Positions 21,111 to 34,506 of a stretch of 64,000 bases of DNA are shown in pieces. Within the stretch, counting starts at the first letter, position 1; each line of letters starts with the position of its first letter. Source of the stretch: Schistosoma haematobium. Its lineage: Eukaryota; Platyhelminthes; Trematoda; Strigeidida; Schistosomatidae. Made by a program: the position numbers and the translations under genes. The stretch covers positions 36,298,536 through 36,362,535 of the forward strand of contig NC_067198.1 in assembly GCF_000699445.3 (NCBI RefSeq), in the 5' to 3' direction. The notes under the pieces were generated by a model that was not told where the DNA came from, ran no database searches, and saw only the letters and a list, made by a program, of their open reading frames with translations.

Positions 21111-21689
21111 CTTGTTGAATGCAAATAAATTTGCAAATGTGTCACCATTCTCTTTTCTTCCTCACAGTCAGTTCATGTCGTCGTTTAGATGTTTAAAACA
21201 ATTATTCACGCTGATAAATTTCGATTAAACGAATTAAACCATAGAAACTATTTCGATAATGCAGATTGTTCGAAATGTATTACGCAACTACATCACATAA
21301 TTTTGATAAGCTTGATCTTCTCATTGCATTATGGAAATAGTTTATATGGTTTAATTTGTTCTGTCTGATTGGCTTCTTTCGGCAAAGTTTTTTTCTACGT
21401 GATGGCTTTACAATCCCATGCCCAACCCTCCTTTGTGTGGGCTTGGGACTGACAATCATTCTAGAAAGGCTAAAAGCGGACTTCATACAGATTTTGGAAA
21501 TACCAGTCATTAAAGTTCTCAATTACTTCGGTATGCAAAGTTAGCTCGATATCGATAATTTGGTGAGACCTAATCAAATGCTTACTAGATTGCTGGTAGG
21601 AGTAACACATTGTATCTCAAATTCATTAAGTATACGTTTTAATCTATGTGTAGCTCAATGTTGATTACCGAACTACCGGAAGAAGGACG

Positions 21690-22940
21690 TAGTAAGTCCT
21701 GTCTTTAAAACAGGGAGAGGACACAAACCTGAGAACTATCGGAACACAAACCTAACCAACGAGGTTGTTAAAATTTTGTTGTTGTTTACGTATCTAGGCA
21801 AAACGTCGGATCATTTTTGAAGAGCAGTATGGTTTCGGGAAATGTTATCCGTGGTTAACATACTCACTAGTAACTCGAGTACGTCAGTGCGGCCTCAAAG
21901 ATTAGAATCTACTAATAGATGTAGCCTTCATTGACTTCGGTAAGGCTTTCGACAATGTTCCACACAACAGGTTGTTATGTTGGTCAAGTGATATCGGGAG
22001 TGGGGGTAAGTTACTTATGTGGATAAAGGATTTACCAGTTAAGTATCAGCAGTGAGTGTGACTAAGCTACCTGTTGTCTAGTTGTAAAACTGATTGATAA
22101 AATCATCCAACGTGCAGTTTTTGGGCCAGAGTTATTCCTCCTGTATATAGAGGATCTTCATACTCTTCTATCATCGGTTTTGTCGTATAATGGTGATATC
22201 TGGATACGGATATCGATAGAAAGCGAAGTTAGTAGTACAGAGATTGAAAATAACCTGGAGAAATTGTCCAAGTTGTCTAGAACTTGGAAGTTGTCTATAA
22301 ATGCTTCTAAGTGCATTGTGATTCATATTGTCCAGATACACAGTGACCCGAGAGTCACTAGTCGACAAGACTTGAGAATTACTACATACTACCATGAGAT
22401 GGTCACCAAAGATTTTAGAGCTCTCTGGTCAATGAGTAGAGCTTCTATTCACGTTCATATTCAGACCTATTTGACTTTGTCTGCAGTGTTCGTCAGTGCT
22501 AAACTCGATTAATGAATAGAAGTTGCTGACCCTTACATAGGATGAGACAATGAGTTGTTGAAAAGGCTAAGGAACTGCAAGTAAACTGACTCTTAGGAAA
22601 GCGAAGCCTTCCTGTTATGATAGACTGGCTAAATTAAATCTATTTCCGTTGTCATATAGAATTACAGAGGTGACTTGATCACAGTTTTTGGGTTAGTTGG
22701 TGGTAAATTCGCGTCCGATATGTCCCGATTTTCTTGTTTTCCAGATCAGAGGATTGACGAGGACACTCCAAAAATGTTTACAACTCCAGAACAAATTACT
22801 TGTTGGATGGCTATCGACTATCCTATTGACACATCAACAAATGAAATCCATTACCATAACGCGTGACTGTAGCACCGTCTATCGACGTTTTCGAAAGAAA
22901 ATTGTGTCAGGTGAGCAACCATTATTGCCAGGAATAAAAA
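21690..22940 (+). pseudogene. CR1-like reverse transcriptase, heavily decayed
   Basis: Broken plus-strand frames follow the RT order of the better copy at 48690. Blocks are a KKDVVSPVFKTGRGHKPENYR-like segment, FIDFGKAFDNVPHNRLL, then GDIWIRISIESEVSSTEIEN and LSRTWKLSINASKCIVIHI, and a C-terminal APSIDVFERKL-like piece. The catalytic YADD is replaced by YNGD. Many stops and shifts; an old 5'-truncated copy. Confidence 0.7.
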
Positions 22941-23049
22941 AGGCCACTGAATCACATATCTTTCCCAAATTGGAACTGAAATTTCCTATTCTGTTCACAA
23001 TAATTTGAACTATTTAGAGATCCAAAACTGTACTATTAAATCAAGATGG

Positions 23050-23054
23050 AAGTT
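23050..23054. repeat. Target-site duplication, left side of the array (AAGTT)
   Basis: AAGTT directly abuts the outermost LTR; the same five bases abut the other end at 48644-48648. Confidence 0.8.
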
Positions 23055-23220
23055 TGTGAACATTATAAGTATTTGAATTATAGTATGAACTAAGAATCCC
23101 AGAAATAACGTAATCGGATCGAGAATTACTAGATAACCACAAACAAATGTACTGTATTTAGAATTCGAAGTTAAGGATTCAACAAGTACAAACGTATCAT
23201 TCGTTCATTCAAACACCACA
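23055..23220 (-). repeat. Terminal LTR, low-coordinate end (3' LTR of the array)
   Basis: 166 bp like the internal ones, but with five substitutions within its first 30 plus-strand bases and none in the remaining 136. Ends TTCACA on the minus strand, then AACTT. Confidence 0.85.
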
Positions 23221-23450
23221 GCCGCCACAGCTTAAACTGGATTCTAAGTGTCTGTAATTCATTGTACATCTTCCGCTCAAGCTCATCCTGTGTCTGTCCG
23301 ACAGTGTATTGGATAAAGACACTGCTCATTAGCACTAGAATTAACAGCTGAAATCGGAACAGACTCACCTGCTTCCTAGGGTTCAGTAATCAGTATGTCG
23401 GTTGTGTACTGAAGCCGCTGCTCCCTTTGAATTTGAACAGTAGACTTTCA
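23221..23450 (-). other. Unexplained 3' module of the gag unit (one per unit)
   Basis: Between the gag end, marked by the purine run GGGGGAGGA, and the LTR lie about 235 nt without a retroelement counterpart. On the minus strand it contains AAGCAG|GTGAGT, a consensus splice donor, and an open frame (VSLFRFQLLILVLMSSVFIQ, then YTVGQTQDELERKMYNELQT) that runs on into the LTR. The first part is hydrophobic like a signal peptide, but the frame begins with GTG; its first ATG is 13 codons later. The same module is repeated in the other 15 units. It could be captured host sequence. Confidence 0.5.
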
Positions 23451-23452
23451 GA

Positions 23453-24621
23453 CTATCCTCCCCCACGAAATAGTGTTGGATCTTTATATCCCCAAGTTAT
23501 GAATGATGTGGCTTCATTTAAAACATATTTCTCACATTGACTAGAGTGAACATTAGAAGTGACTTCGTGATAAGGATAAACAGCAGCTGATATGAAGTCA
23601 TCCGAATTGTAATCAAAATCGAGGTTATTTAGTACTTGTGATTCGAATTGAACAAGTTCCCCACAAGGAACAAATGCATTATGAGGACAAATAATGTTTG
23701 ATAGAACATCAAGATTTGATTCTTTTGAAATAGTTCCCTCAAATTTATTAAGAATGTCATTGCAGAGCATAGGATCGTTAGAAAAATCAACATCCATCAA
23801 AACTACATCAGGTTTTCGATCATAATTATGTTCACTTAACATATTTTCTTCAGATTTGTAAGAAATTTCATCATAAATATGTGAATCATTAGGAAAAACC
23901 ATATTTGGTAAAATAACATGAGAAATCTGACAAATTGATTGATTAGAAATTGTTGTCTCACGAGGATTCTGAGTTCCATTTAACTCGGAACTGCTAAGTG
24001 ACTCTACACTGTCTTCTGAAATCGTTGATGAAGGTGAATGATCATTACAAGTACTCAACTTAATATAATCAGAATTACAAGACTTAATATTAGTTGCAGC
24101 AAGATGTACAGTAGTATTACAAACTGACTGAATATTTCCAACATCACTACATTTAAAGCACTTAGAATTACGAAATTTACATGAATTAAAAGAGTGGAAC
24201 TTGCCACAGGACAAACATTGACCAAACTTGTGCTCATTTTCATGAACTGCATCTCAACTCCTCAATGAATTATCTGCATAACCTTCAGTGTGCACTGTAT
24301 TGGGATGACGTAATGGAATGGAGTTTATTATATCCTCATGAATCATTTTAGTAAGTCTTCCTCCTTTACCACATTCGGAATTTGTATCCTTAACATAGTC
24401 GAGCACTAGATCCTTGAGACTTGTATAAGAAAGCAAAATGGGCTTTTCCAGAGTAAAGCCAGAGTTTTTAATAAGCTATGTGCTTCTTTTCCGATAAATA
24501 TGAGGAAATTTGCTACAATAGTAACATCCTCATCGTCTTCCTTGGTCATAGCCCAAATTTCGAACCTTTCAAAGTAATCCTCAAAAGCATCAAAATCTGA
24601 ATGTATATCCAACAATTCCAT
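23453..24621 (-). pseudogene. Gag, unit 1
   Basis: Gag of the array element. Start ATG at 24621 (MELLDIHSDFDAFEDYFERF), shortly after the PBS. The capsid-like region continues to LLKTLA, where a one-base frameshift near 24455 breaks the frame; the shifted frame resumes with LEKPILLSYTSLKDL. An in-frame TGA follows at 24256-24254. Beyond it come two zinc knuckles: CLSCGKFHSFNSC (C-x2-C-x3-H-x4-C) and CFKCSDVGNIQSVC, where Asn replaces the His. A long acidic, Ser/Asn-rich C-terminal part ends with TWGYKDPTLFRGGG. Unit 1 alone has an extra C in the polypurine run at its 3' end, so it stops there, while the others read about 23 codons further. Confidence 0.8.
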
Positions 24622-24972
24622 CACAGGTTCAATCGCGACGCCACTGTGATAATTAGAAGTACTTGAATTAAAGTATGAACTAAGAATCCCAGAAATAACG
24701 TAATCGGATCGAGAATTACTAGATAACCACAAACAAATGTACTGTATTTAGAATTCGAAGTTAAGGATTCAACAAGTACAAACGTATCATTCGTTCATTC
24801 AAACACCACAGCCGCCACAGCTTAAACTGGATTCTAAGTGTCTGTAATTCATTGTACATCTTCCGCTCAAGCTCATCCTGTGTCTGTCCGACAGTGTATT
24901 GGATAAAGACACTGCTCATTAGCACTAGAATTAACAGCTGAAATCGGAACAGACTCACCTGCTTCCTAGGGT

Positions 24973-26210
24973 TCAGTAATCAGTATGTCGGTTGTGTACT
25001 GAAGCCGCTGCTCTCTTTGAATTTGAACAGTAGACTTTCAGACTATCCTCCCCACGAAATAGTGTTGGATCTTTATATCCCCAAGTTATGAATGATGTGG
25101 CTTCATTTAAAACATATTTCTCACATTGACTAGAGTGAACATTAGAAGTGACTTCGTGATAAGGATAAACAGCAGCTGATATGAAGTCATCCGAATTGTA
25201 ATCAAAATCGAGGTTATTTAGTACTTGTGATTCGAATTGAACAAGTTCCCCACAAGGAACAAATGCATTATGAGGACAAATAATGTTTGATAGAACATCA
25301 AGATTTGATTCTTTTGAAATAGTTCCCTCAAATTTATTAAGAATGTCATTGCAGAGCATAGGATCGTTAGAAAAATCAACATCCATCAAAACTACATCAG
25401 GTTTTCGATCATAATTATGTTCACTTAACATATTTTCTTCAGATTTGTAAGAAATTTCATCATAAATATGTGAATCATTAGGAAAAACCATATTTGGTAA
25501 AATAACATGAGAAATCTGACAAATTGATTGATTAGAAATTGTTGTCTCACGAGGATTCTGAGTTCCATTTAACTCGGAACTGCTAAGTGACTCTACACTG
25601 TCTTCTGAAATCGTTGATGAAGGTGAATGATCATTACAAGTACTCAACTTAATATAATCAGAATTACAAGACTTAATATTAGTTGCAGCAAGATGTACAG
25701 TAGTATTACAAACTGACTGAATATTTCCAACATCACTACATTTAAAGCACTTAGAATTACGAAATTTACATGAATTAAAAGAGTGGAACTTGCCACAGGA
25801 CAAACATTGACCAAACTTGTGCTCATTTTCATGAACTGCATCTCAACTCCTCAATGAATTATCTGCATAACCTTCAGTGTGCACTGTATTGGGATGACGT
25901 AATGGAATGGAGTTTATTATATCCTCATGAATCATTTTAGTAAGTCTTCCTCCTTTACCACATTCGGAATTTGTATCCTTAACATAGTCGAGCACTAGAT
26001 CCTTGAGACTTGTATAAGAAAGCAAAATGGGCTTTTCCAGAGTAAAGCCAGAGTTTTTAATAAGCTATGTGCTTCTTTTCCGATAAATATGAGGAAATTT
26101 GCTACAATAGTAACATCCTCATCGTCTTCCTTGGTCATAGCCCAAATTTCGAACCTTTCAAAGTAATCCTCAAAAGCATCAAAATCTGAATGTATATCCA
26201 ACAATTCCAT
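24973..26210 (-). pseudogene. Gag, unit 2
   Basis: Has the frameshift and TGA of unit 1. C-terminus extended to NSKRAAAS...HTDY (AGA variant, T on the plus strand). Confidence 0.8.
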
Positions 26211-26561
26211 CACAGGTTCAATCGCGACGCCACTGTGATAATTAGAAGTACTTGAATTAAAGTATGAACTAAGAATCCCAGAAATAACGTAATCGGATCG
26301 AGAATTACTAGATAACCACAAACAAATGTACTGTATTTAGAATTCGAAGTTAAGGATTCAACAAGTACAAACGTATCATTCGTTCATTCAAACACCACAG
26401 CCGCCACAGCTTAAACTGGATTCTAAGTGTCTGTAATTCATTGTACATCTTCCGCTCAAGCTCATCCTGTGTCTGTCCGACAGTGTATTGGATAAAGACA
26501 CTGCTCATTAGCACTAGAATTAACAGCTGAAATCGGAACAGACTCACCTGCTTCCTAGGGT

Positions 26562-27799
26562 TCAGTAATCAGTATGTCGGTTGTGTACTGAAGCCGCTGC
26601 TCTCTTTGAATTTGAACAGTAGACTTTCAGACTATCCTCCCCACGAAATAGTGTTGGATCTTTATATCCCCAAGTTATGAATGATGTGGCTTCATTTAAA
26701 ACATATTTCTCACATTGACTAGAGTGAACATTAGAAGTGACTTCGTGATAAGGATAAACAGCAGCTGATATGAAGTCATCCGAATTGTAATCAAAATCGA
26801 GGTTATTTAGTACTTGTGATTCGAATTGAACAAGTTCCCCACAAGGAACAAATGCATTATGAGGACAAATAATGTTTGATAGAACATCAAGATTTGATTC
26901 TTTTGAAATAGTTCCCTCAAATTTATTAAGAATGTCATTGCAGAGCATAGGATCGTTAGAAAAATCAACATCCATCAAAACTACATCAGGTTTTCGATCA
27001 TAATTATGTTCACTTAACATATTTTCTTCAGATTTGTAAGAAATTTCATCATAAATATGTGAATCATTAGGAAAAACCATATTTGGTAAAATAACATGAG
27101 AAATCTGACAAATTGATTGATTAGAAATTGTTGTCTCACGAGGATTCTGAGTTCCATTTAACTCGGAACTGCTAAGTGACTCTACACTGTCTTCTGAAAT
27201 CGTTGATGAAGGTGAATGATCATTACAAGTACTCAACTTAATATAATCAGAATTACAAGACTTAATATTAGTTGCAGCAAGATGTACAGTAGTATTACAA
27301 ACTGACTGAATATTTCCAACATCACTACATTTAAAGCACTTAGAATTACGAAATTTACATGAATTAAAAGAGTGGAACTTGCCACAGGACAAACATTGAC
27401 CAAACTTGTGCTCATTTTCATGAACTGCATCTCAACTCCTCAATGAATTATCTGCATAACCTTCAGTGTGCACTGTATTGGGATGACGTAATGGAATGGA
27501 GTTTATTATATCCTCATGAATCATTTTAGTAAGTCTTCCTCCTTTACCACATTCGGAATTTGTATCCTTAACATAGTCGAGCACTAGATCCTTGAGACTT
27601 GTATAAGAAAGCAAAATGGGCTTTTCCAGAGTAAAGCCAGAGTTTTTAATAAGCTATGTGCTTCTTTTCCGATAAATATGAGGAAATTTGCTACAATAGT
27701 AACATCCTCATCGTCTTCCTTGGTCATAGCCCAAATTTCGAACCTTTCAAAGTAATCCTCAAAAGCATCAAAATCTGAATGTATATCCAACAATTCCAT
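26562..27799 (-). pseudogene. Gag, unit 3
   Basis: Same as unit 2 on reading, AGA (R) variant. Confidence 0.8.
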
Positions 27800-28150
27800 C
27801 ACAGGTTCAATCGCGACGCCACTGTGATAATTAGAAGTACTTGAATTAAAGTATGAACTAAGAATCCCAGAAATAACGTAATCGGATCGAGAATTACTAG
27901 ATAACCACAAACAAATGTACTGTATTTAGAATTCGAAGTTAAGGATTCAACAAGTACAAACGTATCATTCGTTCATTCAAACACCACAGCCGCCACAGCT
28001 TAAACTGGATTCTAAGTGTCTGTAATTCATTGTACATCTTCCGCTCAAGCTCATCCTGTGTCTGTCCGACAGTGTATTGGATAAAGACACTGCTCATTAG
28101 CACTAGAATTAACAGCTGAAATCGGAACAGACTCACCTGCTTCCTAGGGT

Positions 28151-29388
28151 TCAGTAATCAGTATGTCGGTTGTGTACTGAAGCCGCTGCTCTCTTTGAAT
28201 TTGAACAGTAGACTTTCAGACTATCCTCCCCACGAAATAGTGTTGGATCTTTATATCCCCAAGTTATGAATGATGTGGCTTCATTTAAAACATATTTCTC
28301 ACATTGACTAGAGTGAACATTAGAAGTGACTTCGTGATAAGGATAAACAGCAGCTGATATGAAGTCATCCGAATTGTAATCAAAATCGAGGTTATTTAGT
28401 ACTTGTGATTCGAATTGAACAAGTTCCCCACAAGGAACAAATGCATTATGAGGACAAATAATGTTTGATAGAACATCAAGATTTGATTCTTTTGAAATAG
28501 TTCCCTCAAATTTATTAAGAATGTCATTGCAGAGCATAGGATCGTTAGAAAAATCAACATCCATCAAAACTACATCAGGTTTTCGATCATAATTATGTTC
28601 ACTTAACATATTTTCTTCAGATTTGTAAGAAATTTCATCATAAATATGTGAATCATTAGGAAAAACCATATTTGGTAAAATAACATGAGAAATCTGACAA
28701 ATTGATTGATTAGAAATTGTTGTCTCACGAGGATTCTGAGTTCCATTTAACTCGGAACTGCTAAGTGACTCTACACTGTCTTCTGAAATCGTTGATGAAG
28801 GTGAATGATCATTACAAGTACTCAACTTAATATAATCAGAATTACAAGACTTAATATTAGTTGCAGCAAGATGTACAGTAGTATTACAAACTGACTGAAT
28901 ATTTCCAACATCACTACATTTAAAGCACTTAGAATTACGAAATTTACATGAATTAAAAGAGTGGAACTTGCCACAGGACAAACATTGACCAAACTTGTGC
29001 TCATTTTCATGAACTGCATCTCAACTCCTCAATGAATTATCTGCATAACCTTCAGTGTGCACTGTATTGGGATGACGTAATGGAATGGAGTTTATTATAT
29101 CCTCATGAATCATTTTAGTAAGTCTTCCTCCTTTACCACATTCGGAATTTGTATCCTTAACATAGTCGAGCACTAGATCCTTGAGACTTGTATAAGAAAG
29201 CAAAATGGGCTTTTCCAGAGTAAAGCCAGAGTTTTTAATAAGCTATGTGCTTCTTTTCCGATAAATATGAGGAAATTTGCTACAATAGTAACATCCTCAT
29301 CGTCTTCCTTGGTCATAGCCCAAATTTCGAACCTTTCAAAGTAATCCTCAAAAGCATCAAAATCTGAATGTATATCCAACAATTCCAT
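28151..29388 (-). pseudogene. Gag, unit 4
   Basis: Same as unit 2 on reading, AGA (R) variant. Confidence 0.8.
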
Positions 29389-29739
29389 CACAGGTTCAAT
29401 CGCGACGCCACTGTGATAATTAGAAGTACTTGAATTAAAGTATGAACTAAGAATCCCAGAAATAACGTAATCGGATCGAGAATTACTAGATAACCACAAA
29501 CAAATGTACTGTATTTAGAATTCGAAGTTAAGGATTCAACAAGTACAAACGTATCATTCGTTCATTCAAACACCACAGCCGCCACAGCTTAAACTGGATT
29601 CTAAGTGTCTGTAATTCATTGTACATCTTCCGCTCAAGCTCATCCTGTGTCTGTCCGACAGTGTATTGGATAAAGACACTGCTCATTAGCACTAGAATTA
29701 ACAGCTGAAATCGGAACAGACTCACCTGCTTCCTAGGGT

Positions 29740-30977
29740 TCAGTAATCAGTATGTCGGTTGTGTACTGAAGCCGCTGCTCTCTTTGAATTTGAACAGTAG
29801 ACTTTCAGACTATCCTCCCCACGAAATAGTGTTGGATCTTTATATCCCCAAGTTATGAATGATGTGGCTTCATTTAAAACATATTTCTCACATTGACTAG
29901 AGTGAACATTAGAAGTGACTTCGTGATAAGGATAAACAGCAGCTGATATGAAGTCATCCGAATTGTAATCAAAATCGAGGTTATTTAGTACTTGTGATTC
30001 GAATTGAACAAGTTCCCCACAAGGAACAAATGCATTATGAGGACAAATAATGTTTGATAGAACATCAAGATTTGATTCTTTTGAAATAGTTCCCTCAAAT
30101 TTATTAAGAATGTCATTGCAGAGCATAGGATCGTTAGAAAAATCAACATCCATCAAAACTACATCAGGTTTTCGATCATAATTATGTTCACTTAACATAT
30201 TTTCTTCAGATTTGTAAGAAATTTCATCATAAATATGTGAATCATTAGGAAAAACCATATTTGGTAAAATAACATGAGAAATCTGACAAATTGATTGATT
30301 AGAAATTGTTGTCTCACGAGGATTCTGAGTTCCATTTAACTCGGAACTGCTAAGTGACTCTACACTGTCTTCTGAAATCGTTGATGAAGGTGAATGATCA
30401 TTACAAGTACTCAACTTAATATAATCAGAATTACAAGACTTAATATTAGTTGCAGCAAGATGTACAGTAGTATTACAAACTGACTGAATATTTCCAACAT
30501 CACTACATTTAAAGCACTTAGAATTACGAAATTTACATGAATTAAAAGAGTGGAACTTGCCACAGGACAAACATTGACCAAACTTGTGCTCATTTTCATG
30601 AACTGCATCTCAACTCCTCAATGAATTATCTGCATAACCTTCAGTGTGCACTGTATTGGGATGACGTAATGGAATGGAGTTTATTATATCCTCATGAATC
30701 ATTTTAGTAAGTCTTCCTCCTTTACCACATTCGGAATTTGTATCCTTAACATAGTCGAGCACTAGATCCTTGAGACTTGTATAAGAAAGCAAAATGGGCT
30801 TTTCCAGAGTAAAGCCAGAGTTTTTAATAAGCTATGTGCTTCTTTTCCGATAAATATGAGGAAATTTGCTACAATAGTAACATCCTCATCGTCTTCCTTG
30901 GTCATAGCCCAAATTTCGAACCTTTCAAAGTAATCCTCAAAAGCATCAAAATCTGAATGTATATCCAACAATTCCAT
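29740..30977 (-). pseudogene. Gag, unit 5
   Basis: Same as unit 2 on reading, AGA (R) variant. Confidence 0.8.
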
Positions 30978-31328
30978 CACAGGTTCAATCGCGACGCCAC
31001 TGTGATAATTAGAAGTACTTGAATTAAAGTATGAACTAAGAATCCCAGAAATAACGTAATCGGATCGAGAATTACTAGATAACCACAAACAAATGTACTG
31101 TATTTAGAATTCGAAGTTAAGGATTCAACAAGTACAAACGTATCATTCGTTCATTCAAACACCACAGCCGCCACAGCTTAAACTGGATTCTAAGTGTCTG
31201 TAATTCATTGTACATCTTCCGCTCAAGCTCATCCTGTGTCTGTCCGACAGTGTATTGGATAAAGACACTGCTCATTAGCACTAGAATTAACAGCTGAAAT
31301 CGGAACAGACTCACCTGCTTCCTAGGGT

Positions 31329-32566
31329 TCAGTAATCAGTATGTCGGTTGTGTACTGAAGCCGCTGCTCTCTTTGAATTTGAACAGTAGACTTTCAGACT
31401 ATCCTCCCCACGAAATAGTGTTGGATCTTTATATCCCCAAGTTATGAATGATGTGGCTTCATTTAAAACATATTTCTCACATTGACTAGAGTGAACATTA
31501 GAAGTGACTTCGTGATAAGGATAAACAGCAGCTGATATGAAGTCATCCGAATTGTAATCAAAATCGAGGTTATTTAGTACTTGTGATTCGAATTGAACAA
31601 GTTCCCCACAAGGAACAAATGCATTATGAGGACAAATAATGTTTGATAGAACATCAAGATTTGATTCTTTTGAAATAGTTCCCTCAAATTTATTAAGAAT
31701 GTCATTGCAGAGCATAGGATCGTTAGAAAAATCAACATCCATCAAAACTACATCAGGTTTTCGATCATAATTATGTTCACTTAACATATTTTCTTCAGAT
31801 TTGTAAGAAATTTCATCATAAATATGTGAATCATTAGGAAAAACCATATTTGGTAAAATAACATGAGAAATCTGACAAATTGATTGATTAGAAATTGTTG
31901 TCTCACGAGGATTCTGAGTTCCATTTAACTCGGAACTGCTAAGTGACTCTACACTGTCTTCTGAAATCGTTGATGAAGGTGAATGATCATTACAAGTACT
32001 CAACTTAATATAATCAGAATTACAAGACTTAATATTAGTTGCAGCAAGATGTACAGTAGTATTACAAACTGACTGAATATTTCCAACATCACTACATTTA
32101 AAGCACTTAGAATTACGAAATTTACATGAATTAAAAGAGTGGAACTTGCCACAGGACAAACATTGACCAAACTTGTGCTCATTTTCATGAACTGCATCTC
32201 AACTCCTCAATGAATTATCTGCATAACCTTCAGTGTGCACTGTATTGGGATGACGTAATGGAATGGAGTTTATTATATCCTCATGAATCATTTTAGTAAG
32301 TCTTCCTCCTTTACCACATTCGGAATTTGTATCCTTAACATAGTCGAGCACTAGATCCTTGAGACTTGTATAAGAAAGCAAAATGGGCTTTTCCAGAGTA
32401 AAGCCAGAGTTTTTAATAAGCTATGTGCTTCTTTTCCGATAAATATGAGGAAATTTGCTACAATAGTAACATCCTCATCGTCTTCCTTGGTCATAGCCCA
32501 AATTTCGAACCTTTCAAAGTAATCCTCAAAAGCATCAAAATCTGAATGTATATCCAACAATTCCAT
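31329..32566 (-). pseudogene. Gag, unit 6
   Basis: Same as unit 2 on reading, AGA (R) variant. Confidence 0.8.
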
Positions 32567-32917
32567 CACAGGTTCAATCGCGACGCCACTGTGATAATTA
32601 GAAGTACTTGAATTAAAGTATGAACTAAGAATCCCAGAAATAACGTAATCGGATCGAGAATTACTAGATAACCACAAACAAATGTACTGTATTTAGAATT
32701 CGAAGTTAAGGATTCAACAAGTACAAACGTATCATTCGTTCATTCAAACACCACAGCCGCCACAGCTTAAACTGGATTCTAAGTGTCTGTAATTCATTGT
32801 ACATCTTCCGCTCAAGCTCATCCTGTGTCTGTCCGACAGTGTATTGGATAAAGACACTGCTCATTAGCACTAGAATTAACAGCTGAAATCGGAACAGACT
32901 CACCTGCTTCCTAGGGT

Positions 32918-34155
32918 TCAGTAATCAGTATGTCGGTTGTGTACTGAAGCCGCTGCTCTCTTTGAATTTGAACAGTAGACTTTCAGACTATCCTCCCCAC
33001 GAAATAGTGTTGGATCTTTATATCCCCAAGTTATGAATGATGTGGCTTCATTTAAAACATATTTCTCACATTGACTAGAGTGAACATTAGAAGTGACTTC
33101 GTGATAAGGATAAACAGCAGCTGATATGAAGTCATCCGAATTGTAATCAAAATCGAGGTTATTTAGTACTTGTGATTCGAATTGAACAAGTTCCCCACAA
33201 GGAACAAATGCATTATGAGGACAAATAATGTTTGATAGAACATCAAGATTTGATTCTTTTGAAATAGTTCCCTCAAATTTATTAAGAATGTCATTGCAGA
33301 GCATAGGATCGTTAGAAAAATCAACATCCATCAAAACTACATCAGGTTTTCGATCATAATTATGTTCACTTAACATATTTTCTTCAGATTTGTAAGAAAT
33401 TTCATCATAAATATGTGAATCATTAGGAAAAACCATATTTGGTAAAATAACATGAGAAATCTGACAAATTGATTGATTAGAAATTGTTGTCTCACGAGGA
33501 TTCTGAGTTCCATTTAACTCGGAACTGCTAAGTGACTCTACACTGTCTTCTGAAATCGTTGATGAAGGTGAATGATCATTACAAGTACTCAACTTAATAT
33601 AATCAGAATTACAAGACTTAATATTAGTTGCAGCAAGATGTACAGTAGTATTACAAACTGACTGAATATTTCCAACATCACTACATTTAAAGCACTTAGA
33701 ATTACGAAATTTACATGAATTAAAAGAGTGGAACTTGCCACAGGACAAACATTGACCAAACTTGTGCTCATTTTCATGAACTGCATCTCAACTCCTCAAT
33801 GAATTATCTGCATAACCTTCAGTGTGCACTGTATTGGGATGACGTAATGGAATGGAGTTTATTATATCCTCATGAATCATTTTAGTAAGTCTTCCTCCTT
33901 TACCACATTCGGAATTTGTATCCTTAACATAGTCGAGCACTAGATCCTTGAGACTTGTATAAGAAAGCAAAATGGGCTTTTCCAGAGTAAAGCCAGAGTT
34001 TTTAATAAGCTATGTGCTTCTTTTCCGATAAATATGAGGAAATTTGCTACAATAGTAACATCCTCATCGTCTTCCTTGGTCATAGCCCAAATTTCGAACC
34101 TTTCAAAGTAATCCTCAAAAGCATCAAAATCTGAATGTATATCCAACAATTCCAT
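32918..34155 (-). pseudogene. Gag, unit 7
   Basis: Last of the block of six R-variant units (2-7). Confidence 0.8.
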
Positions 34156-34506
34156 CACAGGTTCAATCGCGACGCCACTGTGATAATTAGAAGTACTTGA
34201 ATTAAAGTATGAACTAAGAATCCCAGAAATAACGTAATCGGATCGAGAATTACTAGATAACCACAAACAAATGTACTGTATTTAGAATTCGAAGTTAAGG
34301 ATTCAACAAGTACAAACGTATCATTCGTTCATTCAAACACCACAGCCGCCACAGCTTAAACTGGATTCTAAGTGTCTGTAATTCATTGTACATCTTCCGC
34401 TCAAGCTCATCCTGTGTCTGTCCGACAGTGTATTGGATAAAGACACTGCTCATTAGCACTAGAATTAACAGCTGAAATCGGAACAGACTCACCTGCTTCC
34501 TAGGGT

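Noticed and set aside
24055..24252. 65-residue hydrophobic frame in each unit (QFMKMSTSLVNV...)
   Set aside because: It overlaps the zinc-knuckle region of gag in another frame; a shadow.
24761..24958. Small secreted protein gene repeated 16 times (SLFRFQLLILVLM...)
   Set aside because: The frame starts with GTG, begins at a splice-donor consensus and runs into the LTR. No independent promoter or ATG start supports a gene.
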